In this document: positions 50,250 to 61,300 of the stretch, piece by piece
Layout: every line of letters begins with the position of its first letter
How positions within the stretch are numbered: the stretch's first letter is position 1
Source: Pyrrhosoma nymphula
Lineage: Eukaryota > Arthropoda > Insecta > Odonata > Coenagrionidae
Assembly (NCBI GenBank): GCA_963573305.1
Contig: OY754334.1
Span: 34,713,614-34,777,613 of the forward strand
DNA length: 64,000 nt
Reading direction: 5' to 3'
The notes under the pieces: model-generated
The model's input: only the letters and a program-made list of their open reading frames with translations
Told to the model about the DNA's origin: nothing
Databases searched by the model: none
Position numbers and translations under genes: made by a program

Positions 50250-50780
50250 TTGAATTTATTGTATCAACATACACAGTGGTTCTACATCTTGGAGTTTTGA
50301 ACCTTCTTCTGGTTGTTACGGGTGAAATTTAATCGCTGAGGTTTGACAATATAATTTCATAAAAGTTATTCGGTGTATTTCCTGATATAATTTTGCATAT
50401 AAAAACACCTAGCTGAAATGTTCTTTTAGTTCTAGTTTTAACCAACGTAGCCTAACATAGTAAGGAGTAGTATGATCATAAATATTTATATAATATGCGT
50501 ATTTTACAGCTGAATTCAATGCGGTTTGTAATTTCTTATAAAATTCACCAGTATGGTCAGGAAATACAAGAGAACAATAATCAATGTGTGGAACTAACAA
50601 TTGATCATCCAGTTTTATCCGTAACTCTAATGGGATCTAATCTAATCTAATCCGTAACTCTAATGGGCGCTAATATTTTATGTTCCTTGTTAGAAACAGA
50701 TTATGCGTGTTCATTCCCATGTTATCTCCTCGATTTATAACCGTTTCTGAGCAGTCAATTTCATTGCCGTCAACTTTAAT
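50250..50780 (-). pseudogene. non-LTR reverse transcriptase thumb and C-terminal region, frameshifted
   Basis: On the minus strand, LPKIKVDGNEIDCSETVINR (about 50720-50780) is the LP.I.LDG..I..S.SV.NLG strand after the palm. VPHIDYCSLVF (about 50560-50595) is the PH.DYCS.V. helix, and TPYYVRLRWLKLELKEHF follows to about 50410. After a one-base frameshift, GVFICKIISGNTPNNF (about 50345-50400) and RRRFKTPRCRTTVYVD (about 50255-50310) complete the usual jockey/CR1-type C terminus. A duplicated CCGTAACTCTAATGGG pair (about 50621 and 50651) with TTAGA repeats has inserted a stop between the first two blocks. The copy is 5'-truncated and dead; the 63-codon frame at 50409-50600 is its longest open piece. 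Confidence 0.85.
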
Positions 50781-50784
50781 CTTT

Positions 50785-51115
50785 GGCAAAATATGACTCC
50801 ATATTTGGCAAAAGATACGTACCCCTCACTATGTTACCTATGTTGAGGTTACCACCTGTTGTGTTTCTCAATTTTGATTTTATCTAATATTTATAAAAAA
50901 AATAATTTCTTTCCTGTTTCCAAAAACATATAAACAAATATATGCATACAAATTTCTCAGAACAACTCACAAATTGAAGAGAGTTGTATTAACATAATGT
51001 GTTTTTTATATAGGCATTGGTAAATTTGGAGCAAACTATGTACGTACATATCATAAAAATAAATTAGAAGCAAAATAGATGGTATCATAAACAAACTAAA
51101 ATAAAATTCTATGAA
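50785..51115. other. no gene seen
   Basis: AT-rich; possibly more of the same retrotransposon toward 50880, but no readable motif. Confidence 0.4.
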
Positions 51116-51119
51116 CTTT

Positions 51120-51258
51120 GAAACTGGTCGCGCAGTAACTTTGACGAAGTCACCCGCTAGTGATCACAAAATTATGTTAAATTCACATTGAAAAAACATT
51201 CACCTGGACTGGTATTCAAACCTAGACCCCTCGTTATTGCGCCAGTTGCTTCTAATTT
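51120..51258 (-). mobile_element. tRNA-derived SINE-like element
   Basis: On the minus strand, AACTGGCGCAATAACGAGGGG (box-A-like) is followed by GGTTTGAATACCAG (box-B-like, cf. GGTTCGANTCC) at a tRNA-like distance, then a body with CAGGTGAATGTTTTTTC. The composition and order of parts are typical of arthropod tRNA-derived SINEs. No poly(A) or target duplication is evident. Confidence 0.45.
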
Positions 51259-52140
51259 GAAACATATTTCCTAAGACCGCACGCAAATTAAATTTTTTGA
51301 TGATATGATTTTACTCTGTACAGTAAAGTAAAATTTAGTTGATGGAATATTACTTATAAAACTAACAGGACTCTTATATGTTTTTAACTAATAAAAGACA
51401 TTTTTTAAAGTTACTTCGCATGTATAATCAATGAATTTTTGGGCTGAAACGTGCAAAGGTAGCACATTAAATAGCTTTTGCGCACAACAGGACAAGAGTT
51501 TCATGAAAGCTTATATTCTTTGGCTGAGGAGAACTGAATCTAGTTCGTAGACGGAATCCGTGATATGACGCATTCAAAATGCCAAAAATATTTTTTTATC
51601 TGTCATAGAATACTCAGAAAACTTTATGAACTAATTAATGCTACAAATGAAAACATTTAGACATTTATTTTAATGAAGAAAAGCACACTGCATGAGGTAA
51701 ATCACATTTCTCAAGTATGAAGTAGATATTCCTCCTATTTGAGAGAATTTCTTACTTTGTCCTGGATGTGCGCAGTGCCGACCCAGGAAGCCAGAAAAAA
51801 ACTGCCAGAGCCGGTGCATGGCATCAAGAACGTTGAAATATCATTCTATTGCAAGTTATTATAGGTTAGAGATCTGTGAATAAGGACAAGTATTTACGTT
51901 AGGAATTTCTCTATGAACCAGAGGCGTAACAAGTAACTGAATGATACATAGGGAGAGGAATATTGCATGACCAAGTTATAGGGGTTATAGGGGTAACTCT
52001 GAATGGGAAAATTGAGATACCTTATGAAAAGTGGGATGGAGAAATTTTATTTATAATAGTTTCATATGTTGTTGGAAAATTTAGCACGCAATGAATGGTG
52101 AAGAAAATGTAAAAAATGTGTTGCTACGATAAGTGAATAT

Positions 52141-52440
52141 ATCCCTGTGAGTAGAGCCTTCGACGGTATGCTGTGGTGTTTCGGGATTCAAATCCTCTTA
52201 GTACACCACCAATTGAACTCAAGCGATGTGATTACTGGGCATCAGATCTTTCTGGGAAACCACAGGTGGCATATTGGGGGAGATGGTCCCTTCCCCCCGA
52301 ATGTTATAATTTCTCGCGCTGTTTGGACTAATACCAGCTTAGTTCCATTCTAACGTTCCAAACCCGTCTATAATTAGGAGACTATTACTATAGTTGTCCT
52401 GTAATGTAGTATCCCGGAACCCCGTGAATTATAGCCACCC
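52141..52440 (+). mobile_element. tRNA-derived SINE-like element
   Basis: GTGAGTAGAGCCTTCGACGG (box-A-like) is followed by CGGGATTCAAATCCTC (box-B-like, near 52179-52194). The body contains GGGAAACCACAGGTGG, also present in the minus-strand fragment at 3.1 kb, and a GGGGGAGATGGTCCC...CCCCCC stretch. The 68-codon frame here is incidental. Boundaries are approximate. Confidence 0.4.
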
Positions 52441-52444
52441 GCAA

Positions 52445-53705
52445 TGAATACTCTACCTGCGGGAAGCATAATTTAGGCTCCATATTTAAGATGCTTCGAT
52501 GACTTGAGTTTGGCAACTAGTGCGTCATCCGTGATAATATTTTTTAAACAGTTACGTAGTTAAAGATTTTAAGTTTTCTTTAATAACTCAACAGATTATA
52601 TGTTTAAATTTAATGAGCTAATTTTTAATCCCAAATCCCCATCTCCCAAGTTGCATCTATAATTACCGGAAAAATCTTCTAGTTTTCAAAGTATTGCCTT
52701 TGTTTATAATTTAAATCCTCGTATGGTTAATTATCCATGGCAGCTAATGGAAGATCCAGTCCTTTCATGTAAACAACAGTTAATAAGGGGGATGGACTTT
52801 CTAATTTGGGAACACATGAGTCCTTGAGTCTAAAATATCAACCAAAATTATAATATAAGTTTTCAAAATTCTTATTAACTCCAGGTCAAAATACTTTTGA
52901 ATTTTTGATAAATATGGTTGAGTTGAATATTAAAATGAAGTGTTTTCTTACACTGCTCATATAATTGTAGTACCTTGTTTCTAGCCAGTGATGAAGTCTA
53001 TCATGTATACGAATTGACAGACAAACTCTGTGTCCATTTAGCCAGAGTATTCAACGTCTTCAAACCGTTGAACAATTTTTTTGCAGTTACGTGCTAATTC
53101 CTGGTACATTAAGATTGTACTTTAGGTCATAATTATACACCTATTCGCACCCCTTGATTAATATTTTATAATCACGATTATTGCTGAAATCACCCATAGT
53201 ATTTTTCACATCCAAACGAGTTTTCGCGGAAACAGCAAGAGATTTATGGTTAATCTTTCAGAAAAAAATATATTCATGTAAAGCGTTAACTCATCCTTTA
53301 AACGTGCTAAATACATTAAAGGTCGAATCGTAGATAATTCATATGGCACGTGCGTTGCATGTCTCTTCTCCATTTTACCTCGTGTTTTACTTCTTTCTTT
53401 TGTAATACTTGTGCTCGTGAGAACGGACGGAGGGAAACAAAGAGGAGGAACAACAAAAGGGAGTGAGGGGGTGAGATTAAAGAAAAGACTAGTGAGTGTG
53501 TTCCAGGGAGCGGCGATAATTTTCATTTCTCATTACCCTCCGCGAGGGAACAATAGCTCTCCGTTAAAGGGGGTGAAGGGGCCGAGATGAAGGAGGCTAG
53601 ACTGTTGGAGGCATCGAAGAAGATAATGAAAAAGACCCTAGGAGGCGGACGGATTGCAAGGGGTCGTCGAGAGAAAAGGGAACGCACGCAATACGACGCC
53701 TTCAG
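52445..53705. other. no gene seen
   Basis: AT-rich to 53190, then a purine/pyrimidine-skewed patch with a 106-codon minus-strand frame (53206-53526) lacking any motif. Confidence 0.45.
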
Positions 53706-53709
53706 GAAA

Positions 53710-53960
53710 ACCCTGAATCGATGGCGAAGAGATTGCTCGTGAATGGGGAACAGGAAGGAATGATTTCTTTGGTGGGATTTCAATTTTTTTTATCGTTGCA
53801 TTTTAAAGTTGACGTGCATTCTGGGACGTTTCGGTTTGCCGATCGTTATCGTCGAAAGAGTTGGTTTTTAAAATGTTTGCAATAAACAGCACATTTACCC
53901 ATAAGAGTTCCCCTGGAAATTATGATTATTGAAATGGAACGTCGAGGGAACCGAAATATA
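53710..53960 (+). repeat. unnamed dispersed repeat, copy 1
   Basis: Contains AAAACCCTGAAT, GGAAGGAATGATTTCTTTGG, GTGCATTCTGGGA and ACCCATAAGAG in that order. The same series occurs diverged at 55833-56060, and partly at 55050-55130 and 55380-55500, all on the plus strand. I recognise no known family. Confidence 0.55.
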
Positions 53961-54336
53961 TTATGTTTCAATGGTTTAACGAGCTCACTATTGCACTCCA
54001 TTGCTGTTTTTGTAACCCTAGATTCTTTCAATCTCATTAATAAGTCGCGTTACACCATTTGGGAATAAGAATGGTTATCTTTGGTTGAAAACTCATTAAC
54101 TAAGTAAACATAACTATAATTTAATAAATGAAGTATAATTTTCCAACAAAAATGAAAAACCAAGACTTTAAATTAACACTTTTAATAAAACGTCAACAAA
54201 CTTTGAAGGTAATATAATCATGAATATGTCCATATATTTTTCTTCTTAATGACTGTTAATTATATATCTAAACCATTTCGTCATCGAAAAAGGATTGTAG
54301 AAAACATTTTTCATTATGTATCATTTCATTATAGCC

Positions 54337-54391
54337 CTGAGGAAGGAAGGCATTATAGCCTATCATATAAATAAATACCCGAAACGTAGGC
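54337..54391 (+). ncRNA. hammerhead-like motif with long stem II region (weak)
   Basis: CTGAGGA at 54337-54343, a 37-base region containing the hairpin GGC...GCC, then GAAA at 54381-54384 followed by CGTAGGC. Both conserved halves are present, but stem II is not well formed and the UH cleavage dinucleotide is unclear. CGTAGGC recurs in the inverted repeat near 57.93 kb. Confidence 0.35.
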
Positions 54392-54919
54392 AGAAGTTTT
54401 ACATTTTTTATTTGACCTATTACTTCAAATATTTACACCATAAAATATAAGAAGTGGAGAAAACATAATTTAAAAACTCACTACATGAAACAATATCATG
54501 AACCCAGTAGAGTACCAAAGGATATTAATAATTCCGATTGTAGGAAGGTTGCTGTATTTAAGCGTGAAAAGGGAGACGATCGAAAGAGATAGCTAACCAG
54601 TAAGTTATGGAATGTGCTGTGAGCAAAAAGAATGGAGGGAATCAGTTATGTGAGACTGAAACGCTGATCATGATTATGGTGAGAAATTATCTCAATGGAG
54701 ACATTCGAGCCCATGCCATAAGTTGTTACCCTCCACTCCTCCTTGCTCATTTTCATATCTCTTGAATCTCATCAAAAGGATACCTTTAAATCCCTGAATT
54801 TATAGTGGATGTTTTCTTGATTTGGTAAGAAAGAGAAAGCTTTGGAAATAAGACCTCCGTGGAGTGGCTTCGATGGGACAGGTATTCCTGGCTCTCTTCC
54901 GAGTGGGTTCATCATTGTA

Positions 54920-54958
54920 GACAACATGTTTCGTAAACTTTCCAGCTGGCTTCTTCAG
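54920..54958 (-). ncRNA. hammerhead-like motif, left arm
   Basis: Minus strand: CTGAAGA (54958-54952), a region containing CCAGCTGG, GAAA (54932-54929), C-ATGTT-G and UC ending at 54920. The core residues are intact but stem II is poor. Confidence 0.5.
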
Positions 54959-54960
54959 GC

Positions 54961-54996
54961 CTGAAGAAGCATACTGGAACGTTTGCGAAATATGTC
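54961..54996 (+). ncRNA. hammerhead-like motif, right arm
   Basis: CTGAAGA (54961-54967), extra A, stem II GC(A)/(T)GC across a long loop, GAAA (54987-54990), then TATG-UC. Stem II is short and the first stem III base is T, so this copy is probably inactive. Confidence 0.5.
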
Positions 54997-55049
54997 GACT
55001 GCAATGATGAACCCACTCAGAAGAGAACCCGGAAGACCTGTCTTAAGAG

Positions 55050-56060
55050 AAATATTTGTTTGGTGGATTTCAATTTTTTATTGGCGCGTTTTGAGTAGTA
55101 TGTGCAATCTGGGGAAATTGATGCTACTGATCTTTACAATAATTAAAGCTGCATTAATCATTCTTCAATGGAATATTGGTATTAGCTCAGTAAAGTCCAT
55201 TATTAAAGTAAGCATTGTAATTTCCTCTGAAATGCGAAATATATGAGTGTTCCAATCCTTCGATTAGCTAACTACTTTCCCTTATTATTTTACGTTCATT
55301 GTTAAATCGTTTGTATCAAAACTCAGCCCGGCGTCATTGTAAAAGTCTCATTTAATTTATTACGATTGTTAATGTAAAAAAGAAGATTGTTGGCTGGAAA
55401 AAGGTAGGAATGATTTCTTTTATGGGATTTTTTAGAGGTGCGTTGCTAGGTCACTTCGAATTATGGAGCATTGAAGCTTACTGATCGTTGGGTTGGCTGC
55501 TGGGAAACTGTAAATATGAGGTCATAGAATTATTTTAGGTAAGGAAAGTGTTGGGTAAAATTATGACTGGAGGATGATGCGATAATAGGTTGTCAGATAG
55601 TCTCCAGATGATTGGATTCCCATAAATAAATTTTTGTGTTCCAAGAGTGTTGGGATGTTTGACATTTATTAAAGAAATGTCGTTAGTTGTAGCCAAGTTA
55701 AATTCCAAAGGAAAGTACTAAAGCCTATAGTCGGCATATACTCACTGAAGATATCAGTTCAGTGCCCTCTGATGAACTGCTTTGAATTATTCCTAGTTCA
55801 ATGCCAAATTTATTTCACCTACGCTGTGGGAAAACCCTGAATTAATAGTGGAGAATGCTACTAAAGTGGAAGAGGAAGGAATGGTTTGTTTTTTAATTAA
55901 GGACTTAACGGTGAATTTTAAACAGAAGGTGCATTCTGGGGAATTATGGCTTACCAACCAATATAGTTGGAAGGGCCAGTTGAAAACTGTACAAATGTAA
56001 TAAGAGCATAAACCCATAAGAGGTCGATTGAAAAATATTACTCTTTCTACTAATACAAAG
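55050..56060 (+). repeat. array of three diverged copies of the dispersed repeat
   Basis: Related units lie at about 55050-55130 (GGTGGATTTCAATTTTTTATT, GTGCAATCTGGGG), 55380-55500 (GGAATGATTTCTTTTATGGG, GAATTATGGAGC) and 55833-56060 (AAAACCCTGAAT, GGAATGGTTTG, GTGCATTCTGGGGAATTATGG, ACCCATAAGAG), all in the same orientation as the copy at 53.7 kb. The spacing (about 350 and 470 bp) is irregular, which suggests an old tandem array broken by indels and by the palindrome at 54.9 kb. Frames here (87, 108, 82 codons) have no motif. Confidence 0.5.
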
Positions 56061-56064
56061 CTTA

Positions 56065-57415
56065 AACTCACCGAAAATATTGATGTTGCGAGCATAAGAT
56101 ATGGTGACGGTTGCACCACATTCTTCCTTATTAATTGCTACATATCTCAAATGCCTAATTGTTCTTTTTTTGTTGAATCTTGAAACAATGAACGAATTCC
56201 ATGTAAATTTGACCTTGTATTCAACGTTCCCTTCAATTATGTTCCTACGTCAATGTAAATGTATACCTCGTGAACTAATGCAGCTAATATGGTTGAAAAC
56301 ATTCATTGGACCATGGTTTGGAAAATTTTATGATGGAACAGCGAAATAACTAAAGATGTTTAGAAATCAGAGAATTTACAGTGAATTTCACAGACGTAAA
56401 AATCCTCCTCCAAATCTAATAATACAAATTCTAAAACGGATTTTTCTTTAGTTTGGATGGAGACAACGTTTTTATTTAAGATAATTTGGGTGTTCTGCCA
56501 GTATTTTCTCAATTGCATTTTAATGCCTTTACGCGCGTATCAGTATGAAGTATATAATAAGTATCATGTCAAGTTGTCCCATGAAGGGATGGCCTAAGAT
56601 TAACTGAAATGCAGGTCATACATGCCTCTTATGTAAGACGATTATCTCTCTTGTTGAGACTTGAGACGCATAATTTATTTTTGATTAACGGAAAACTATA
56701 TAAATTCTCTTTTCAAACCTTTTTACTAACAGAATATTACTATTAAAAAAAATAATCGGCATACTATGTGAGTATTGCTGCATTCAACTCTATAAACCCA
56801 ATTTTTGGCACAATATTAGGTATAACTAAATGACTGCTGATACGATCAGAAAAATAGTTTAAATTTACGTAACGCTAAATTTGTGTTGGCAAATTGGATT
56901 TATCTTTTATTATTTCAATCTAATAAGTAGATAATTCACTCAGCGGACATCCAAAAACACATTACGTCAGCGGTTTTCTTGTCGGATTCCTGGATTTCTC
57001 CCACCATCCACTAAATTAACTCGCATGAATTTCAGAAAACGTTGATTCACTAGATGGATGAATGGCTTATCCTTTTGTATTCTCAATGAAGAGGCTTTTG
57101 AAACCCTAGGAGTCGTCAAAAAGAAGATTTGGCGGAGACGCCGCCATTTTCACCAGTCGACATTTGTTTGAACACCCCATTCCATCATCGTGGGAAGAAC
57201 CCTTATTCATTCCCGATTTCCGCTTTAGGTGTACACTCAACTTGATCCATTTCCATTATATCTATCGTCCATTTCCACGTTTCCTGCCTTGTTACATATA
57301 CTTATTGCCATGTGACCACCAATTTTCGTTCACCCGAGCCATTGAAATCTATTCTCCACTCATTGTAAATAATAAGTACCTATAACTTAGTTTTTCCACA
57401 TAGATATATTACAAA
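56065..57415. other. no gene seen
   Basis: AT-rich; frames of 73-82 codons show no motif. Confidence 0.5.
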
Positions 57416-57420
57416 AACAC

Positions 57421-57450
57421 GACCTAGGTTTCGAAGAAGCTCGTCATCTG
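57421..57450 (-). ncRNA. hammerhead-like motif, mutated, minus strand
   Basis: CAGATGA replaces CUGAUGA, followed by a short GA/TC stem, GAAA, C-CTAG-G and UC ending at 57421. One core substitution. Confidence 0.45.
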
Positions 57451-57483
57451 GTGATGATGACGATCTTTGTCGAAACCTTGGTC
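57451..57483 (+). ncRNA. hammerhead-like motif, one core substitution, plus strand
   Basis: GTGATGA (C3 to G), extra T, stem II GAC/GTC with a seven-base loop, GAAA at 57472-57475, C-CTTG-G and UC ending at 57483. Confidence 0.55.
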
Positions 57484-57886
57484 ATTAGTTAAGTTTTACT
57501 TATCATTTACAATGTTATTCAAATTCCACTAAGTTACGCCCGAGACAACGGAATCTTCTCTATTTCCTAATTATCAGGTTTATGTTTCATTCTCTCTAAA
57601 TTAGATTAGAATCAAATTATTGACCGGTTCGTGCGTACACCGACAGAAGCTATCTCTTCCTATTTCCAGAAAGATCAGGTTCGTTGCAGAAAATACCTTC
57701 CCGCACGAACTGCATTACTATGCATTACTTGCCTATACTCTTTCACACTCCTGTGGAAGTCGTTTAACATGAATGCATACCTTAATTTGAGTCTTGAAAT
57801 GGACTCAGGCTGACTGCTATTCAAAAATAGTTAACGTTGTAGTATATTGTTTATTAAAAAATAAGAGGTGTGTAAAACAGTGGGAG

Positions 57887-57966
57887 AGTGAACTCTTCTC
57901 GGGCTCTACACCGGGTGAGTGATTTAAATTTTGCCTACGTTTTGTAGAGCCCGAGAAGAGTTCATC
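57887..57966. repeat. inverted repeat with GTAGAGCCCGAGAAGAG arms
   Basis: CTCTTCTCGGGCTCTACA at 57893-57910 is the exact reverse complement of 57943-57960. The spacer, read on the minus strand, has AAACGTAGGC, the same word found after GAAA in the hammerhead-like motif at 54.38 kb. No CUGANGA is present, so this may be the outer part of a similar element. Confidence 0.6.
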
Positions 57967-58198
57967 ACTGCAATTCGCCGGGAAAGCGTGAAATGTTACT
58001 TCAGTGGGAGAATATTGTAGAGTTTTTGGTAAGGTTATGCTGAATATTATAAAGTCACTTTATTGCGATATATTTCTACTCTCTATCGATAAATTGACTC
58101 AGTATGTATCAATCCAGGTACTATTATGAAAGGCAAATCTACACACTCAGGATAAGATGAGAAAATTTATAAGACACATTAGAGACTGACGTCAGGAC

Positions 58199-58236
58199 CT
58201 GACGACGCTATCTGGAATACAAGCGAAACGGTTGTC
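58199..58236 (+). ncRNA. hammerhead ribozyme-like motif (solitary)
   Basis: CTGACGA (58199-58205), extra C, stem II GCT/AGC with a 12-base loop (58207-58224), GAAA (58225-58228), stem III C-GGTT-G and UC ending at 58236. The core is intact. An overlapping CGTCAGG/CCTGACG inverted pair at about 58190-58204 could compete with it. No inverted partner copy is seen. Confidence 0.6.
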
Positions 58237-58239
58237 CAT

Positions 58240-60787
58240 AAACATGAATCAACGCGGGAGAAACCCGAACAAAACAAATTTATTAGAGACTACTAATACC
58301 TAGTTATCTTTTGTGGGTGAGATATGCAGAATAACTATTTGAACCCTTCCGTATTTCAGAAAATATTTGATCCAATGCATAAAAATATAGGTAACGAGCC
58401 CTTTACCGTGCAATAAAATATTTTAAAAAATAACCAATAATTTTTTTTAACAGAATTTATTTCTAATACTGAGAATTAAATATTTAGTTTTTATGGAATT
58501 AGTTTTGGAAAATATTTTAAAACCTGCTCGATCTTAGGAAAATATTTCCTCTCTGGAAAATAACTCCCTTGTATTTATGAACAAACTAATTAATTATAAA
58601 ATACAGCACACTTATTTAAAAAAAATGCTATAATTTCATACACATACGCGAGAAAGTTTTTCAAGGTTATATTAATGATAAAGGGGGTATATCCAATACA
58701 CTCGCGGAAATCTCAATATTTGAAAATCAAAAGTTTGTGCTGGTAAAAAAACCGGTTTCATTCAAAATTTCTTACAGAACGATTCATATTTTATTTATTT
58801 AGATGGTCGTGGAATAGTTTTTTAACGAACATTGGAACGAACAGCAGTGCAGCCGTCGTACCCTACTCGTGGAAAAATTCCTTAATCATGAGGAATAGTT
58901 GAGGTCACAAAGGAAAGAGAAGTGAGCGGATAAAATGGAAGATGGCGGGGGAAATGGAGCATGGATGAAGTTGAAGCTGACGAGAGGGGAATTGATGAGG
59001 GGGAAGGATTGAGCTATAGGGGTCGAGCAGGGTGGAAGGGCTGGCTGTAGGGGGGAAGGGTGGGGGTGAAGGACGGTTATACAAGGGATGGAATTGTTGT
59101 CAGACAAAAGGGAGACAATGGGAGGGAGGTCTGTTGAATCTTCTATTCCATCCTCCACACTACTCCCCTCACATCGAAACTCTCGCCGAGTTTCTGGCCA
59201 CGGCATGAATGGGGAGAAGGGACGAGACAGGCTCTGAGAGGGTGAGTTTTAAGGGGGTGATCCCTGCGCTACAACCCCCACACTCCCATACAGAAGTCCT
59301 CCTCCTTTTGTAAAACGCCGGAAAGATGGGTTCGGAAGGTTCGATGGGGCTAGATGGAGCTCACATAGATATGGCTCGCGTGCAGGAGGGACTCTTATGT
59401 TTGTGTGGGCTTGTTTGCGGGATGTATCTTTGTTTGGGGAAATATGGGGAGGAGGATATGAATAAGGAGGCAGGGGGAGGCGCCATTGGTCGCGGGACTT
59501 GATGACGAGGAATCGAGGAATGAGAATTTCAGAGGTCGGACGCATCTGAGATGCGCACACCAGTCGACTGGGATTGTGTTTTATTTTCTGCTGGAGGCCG
59601 GGAGGATTCTGTAGGGGGCTGGGGGTGGTTTGAGGCTAGGAGGTTCCAGGAACCTTTTATTCAGTTCACCTCCCTCTCCTCTCCCGTCTTAAACGTACAC
59701 CAGTTTGTGGGCGAGGATTCGTCTGCCCCCATGTGGCGAAGAATTCAATTATAAAAAAAGAAAGGATGAATAGCGTCAAGGAGGAAAGGATCTCTTTCTT
59801 TTCCTTTTATTATTCTATAATGTTTTTTTTCGTTCTGGATTTGTGGGAATAATGAGTCCTTATGGGGTCGTTTGTTCCGGTGAAACTAGAAATCCATTAA
59901 AAAGAGAAGTCGTTTTATATATTTTTTTATTTGGAGAGGGAGATTTATTTTTTTATATTTGCTTAGTCCTTTTATTGAGACCAGCTCATCTTGCTGGGAG
60001 GTGAATAAGTTCAGCCTCTCTTTTTCCTTTCTTATTTTAATAAGAAAAACATTTTTATTTGACTAACCGTATTATTTAGGATTATTTGAGCCCATTATGA
60101 CCCTTAACCTCAAACTGAATAGTATTTCAAAATATTTTCAAATCACAGAAGTTACAGAAGATATCGTATATTAATTTTAGAAAGGTGTTCTAGGTTTTGT
60201 ACACATGAAAATTGTGATATTTTATTAACTCACGACAAATTTTAAAACCTCATAAGTAAGCTTACTATGCATCAAGTATAATTTCTTAAGTAATCGAGCC
60301 CGTTTACCATTGTACTATCCACGTTTATATTCAACTGTCTATAATTTAAGCAGGAATAACAATTTCCACACGAGTTTTTTGAAAAATCTAACCATAAATT
60401 TAAATATTTTCGTTTATTTTTCATGGAGCTCATTGAATGCATTACGAAATTTTACTTTGCATACATAAATTGAGACGCCCGTTCTCTGTCTTCGCTCGGG
60501 TGCCAGGCCGTATTGACCATTCAGAACTAGGAGTAAGGCTTATTCCCAACCCCACCCGTTATTGCTCTGATGGAGAATTACGTTCAGGGTTCTAACTGGG
60601 AACAAGAAAGCGGGAGGTAGTTAGCAATTATACGGTCAGGAACATTGAACAAGTATTTAATTAAGTCATGAACTATAAAAATGCAAAAAAGTGACTCACT
60701 GCAAAATAATTACAATTTATGCCCTTTTGCGTGTTACATATTATTTAACCCCACCACAGGTATTTGACCCCCATAAATATCTATTTA

Positions 60788-60790
<3 letters not shown>
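58240..60790. other. no gene; purine-rich patch 58870-59720
   Basis: 58870-59720 is G-rich on the plus strand, with many GGGGGAAGG-type runs. Minus-strand frames of 103-106 codons are low-complexity Pro/Ser-rich shadows of it. The remainder is AT-rich without motifs. Confidence 0.4.
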
Positions 60791-60798
<8 letters not shown>

Positions 60799-60861
<63 letters not shown>

Positions 60862-60889
60862 CATATATATATATACATATATATATATA
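60799..60889. repeat. (TA)n microsatellite with TACATA interruptions
   Basis: About 90 bases of TA repeat with periodic C, preceded by a short TTTA run. Reading frames giving repeated Ile-Tyr are artefacts. Confidence 0.98.
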
Positions 60890-60922
60890 ATCATTGGAAG
60901 TTTTCACGAGCGTGAACACAAA

Positions 60923-61106
60923 TATATAAAAACTTTGTCAAAAGTGTGACTAAAATAGGTATAGGAAGGTATAAAAAAGGTATAGGAAGAATGAATCATT
61001 CTTCCTATACCTTTCGCTGAAGAAGGTGGCGGCGATCCACCGAAAAATTTACAACCCGTGTGAGTGTCTTTTTTATGTGTTCTCATTTTAGTCACACTTT
61101 TGACAA

Positions 61107-61112
<6 letters not shown>
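60923..61112. mobile_element. inverted-repeat element with one intact hammerhead
   Basis: AACTTTGTCAAAAGTGTGAC (60931-60950) and its complement at about 61090-61110 form the outer arms. A nested perfect hairpin (AAAGGTATAGGAAGAATGA, about 60976-60994, with its complement to about 61014) sits just 5' of a hammerhead core. The element lies between two TA tracts. Its 3' half shares GTGTGAGTGTC with the palindrome at 61.3 kb. Confidence 0.7.
61017..61045 (+). ncRNA. hammerhead ribozyme-like motif, strong stem II
   Basis: CTGAAGA (61017-61023), extra A, a five-pair stem II GGTGG/CCACC with a CGGCGAT loop (61025-61041), GAAA (61042-61045). The following AATTTACAACCC does not form the one-pair stem III/UC arrangement, so the cleavage-site side looks degraded. 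Confidence 0.55.

Positions 61113-61170
<58 letters not shown>
61111..61170. repeat. (TA)n microsatellite
   Basis: About 60 bases of TA repeat between the two hammerhead elements. Confidence 0.98.
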
Positions 61171-61174
<4 letters not shown>

Positions 61175-61237
61175 TAAATAAAACAGTGATACACTAAACA
61201 AACACAGAAACACGCAAAAAGGACACTCACAAAATAA

Positions 61238-61273
61238 AACTTGTACGTTTCGGCGTCAGGACGCCTTCGTCAG
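61238..61273 (-). ncRNA. hammerhead ribozyme-like motif, left arm
   Basis: Mirror copy of the motif at 61301-61336, identical in sequence. Confidence 0.55.
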
Positions 61274-61300
61274 CGGTAGAGGAATCTGATTCCTCTACCG

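Larger units (their letters stand above)
54877..55042. mobile_element. head-to-head palindrome with paired hammerheads, no spacer
   Basis: Arms 54877-54959 and 54960-55042 are imperfect reverse complements whose axis sits exactly in TTCTTCAGG/CCTGAAGAA, the first bases of the ribozyme core. The arms have several mismatches and so are older than the 17.8 and 61.3 kb palindromes. Each arm continues into an AATGATGAACCCACTC-type block. Confidence 0.75.
57421..57555. mobile_element. head-to-head hammerhead palindrome plus 3' block
   Basis: GACC(T)AGGTTTCGA... on the left and ...GTCGAAACCTTGGTC on the right form an imperfect inverted pair centred near 57451. Beyond the right half, CAAATTCCACTAAGTTACGCC (about 57526-57541) matches the block downstream of the hammerheads at 40.66 and 26.21 kb, so this is the same PLE-type repeat superfamily. 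The left arm lacks a visible counterpart of that block. Confidence 0.65.
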
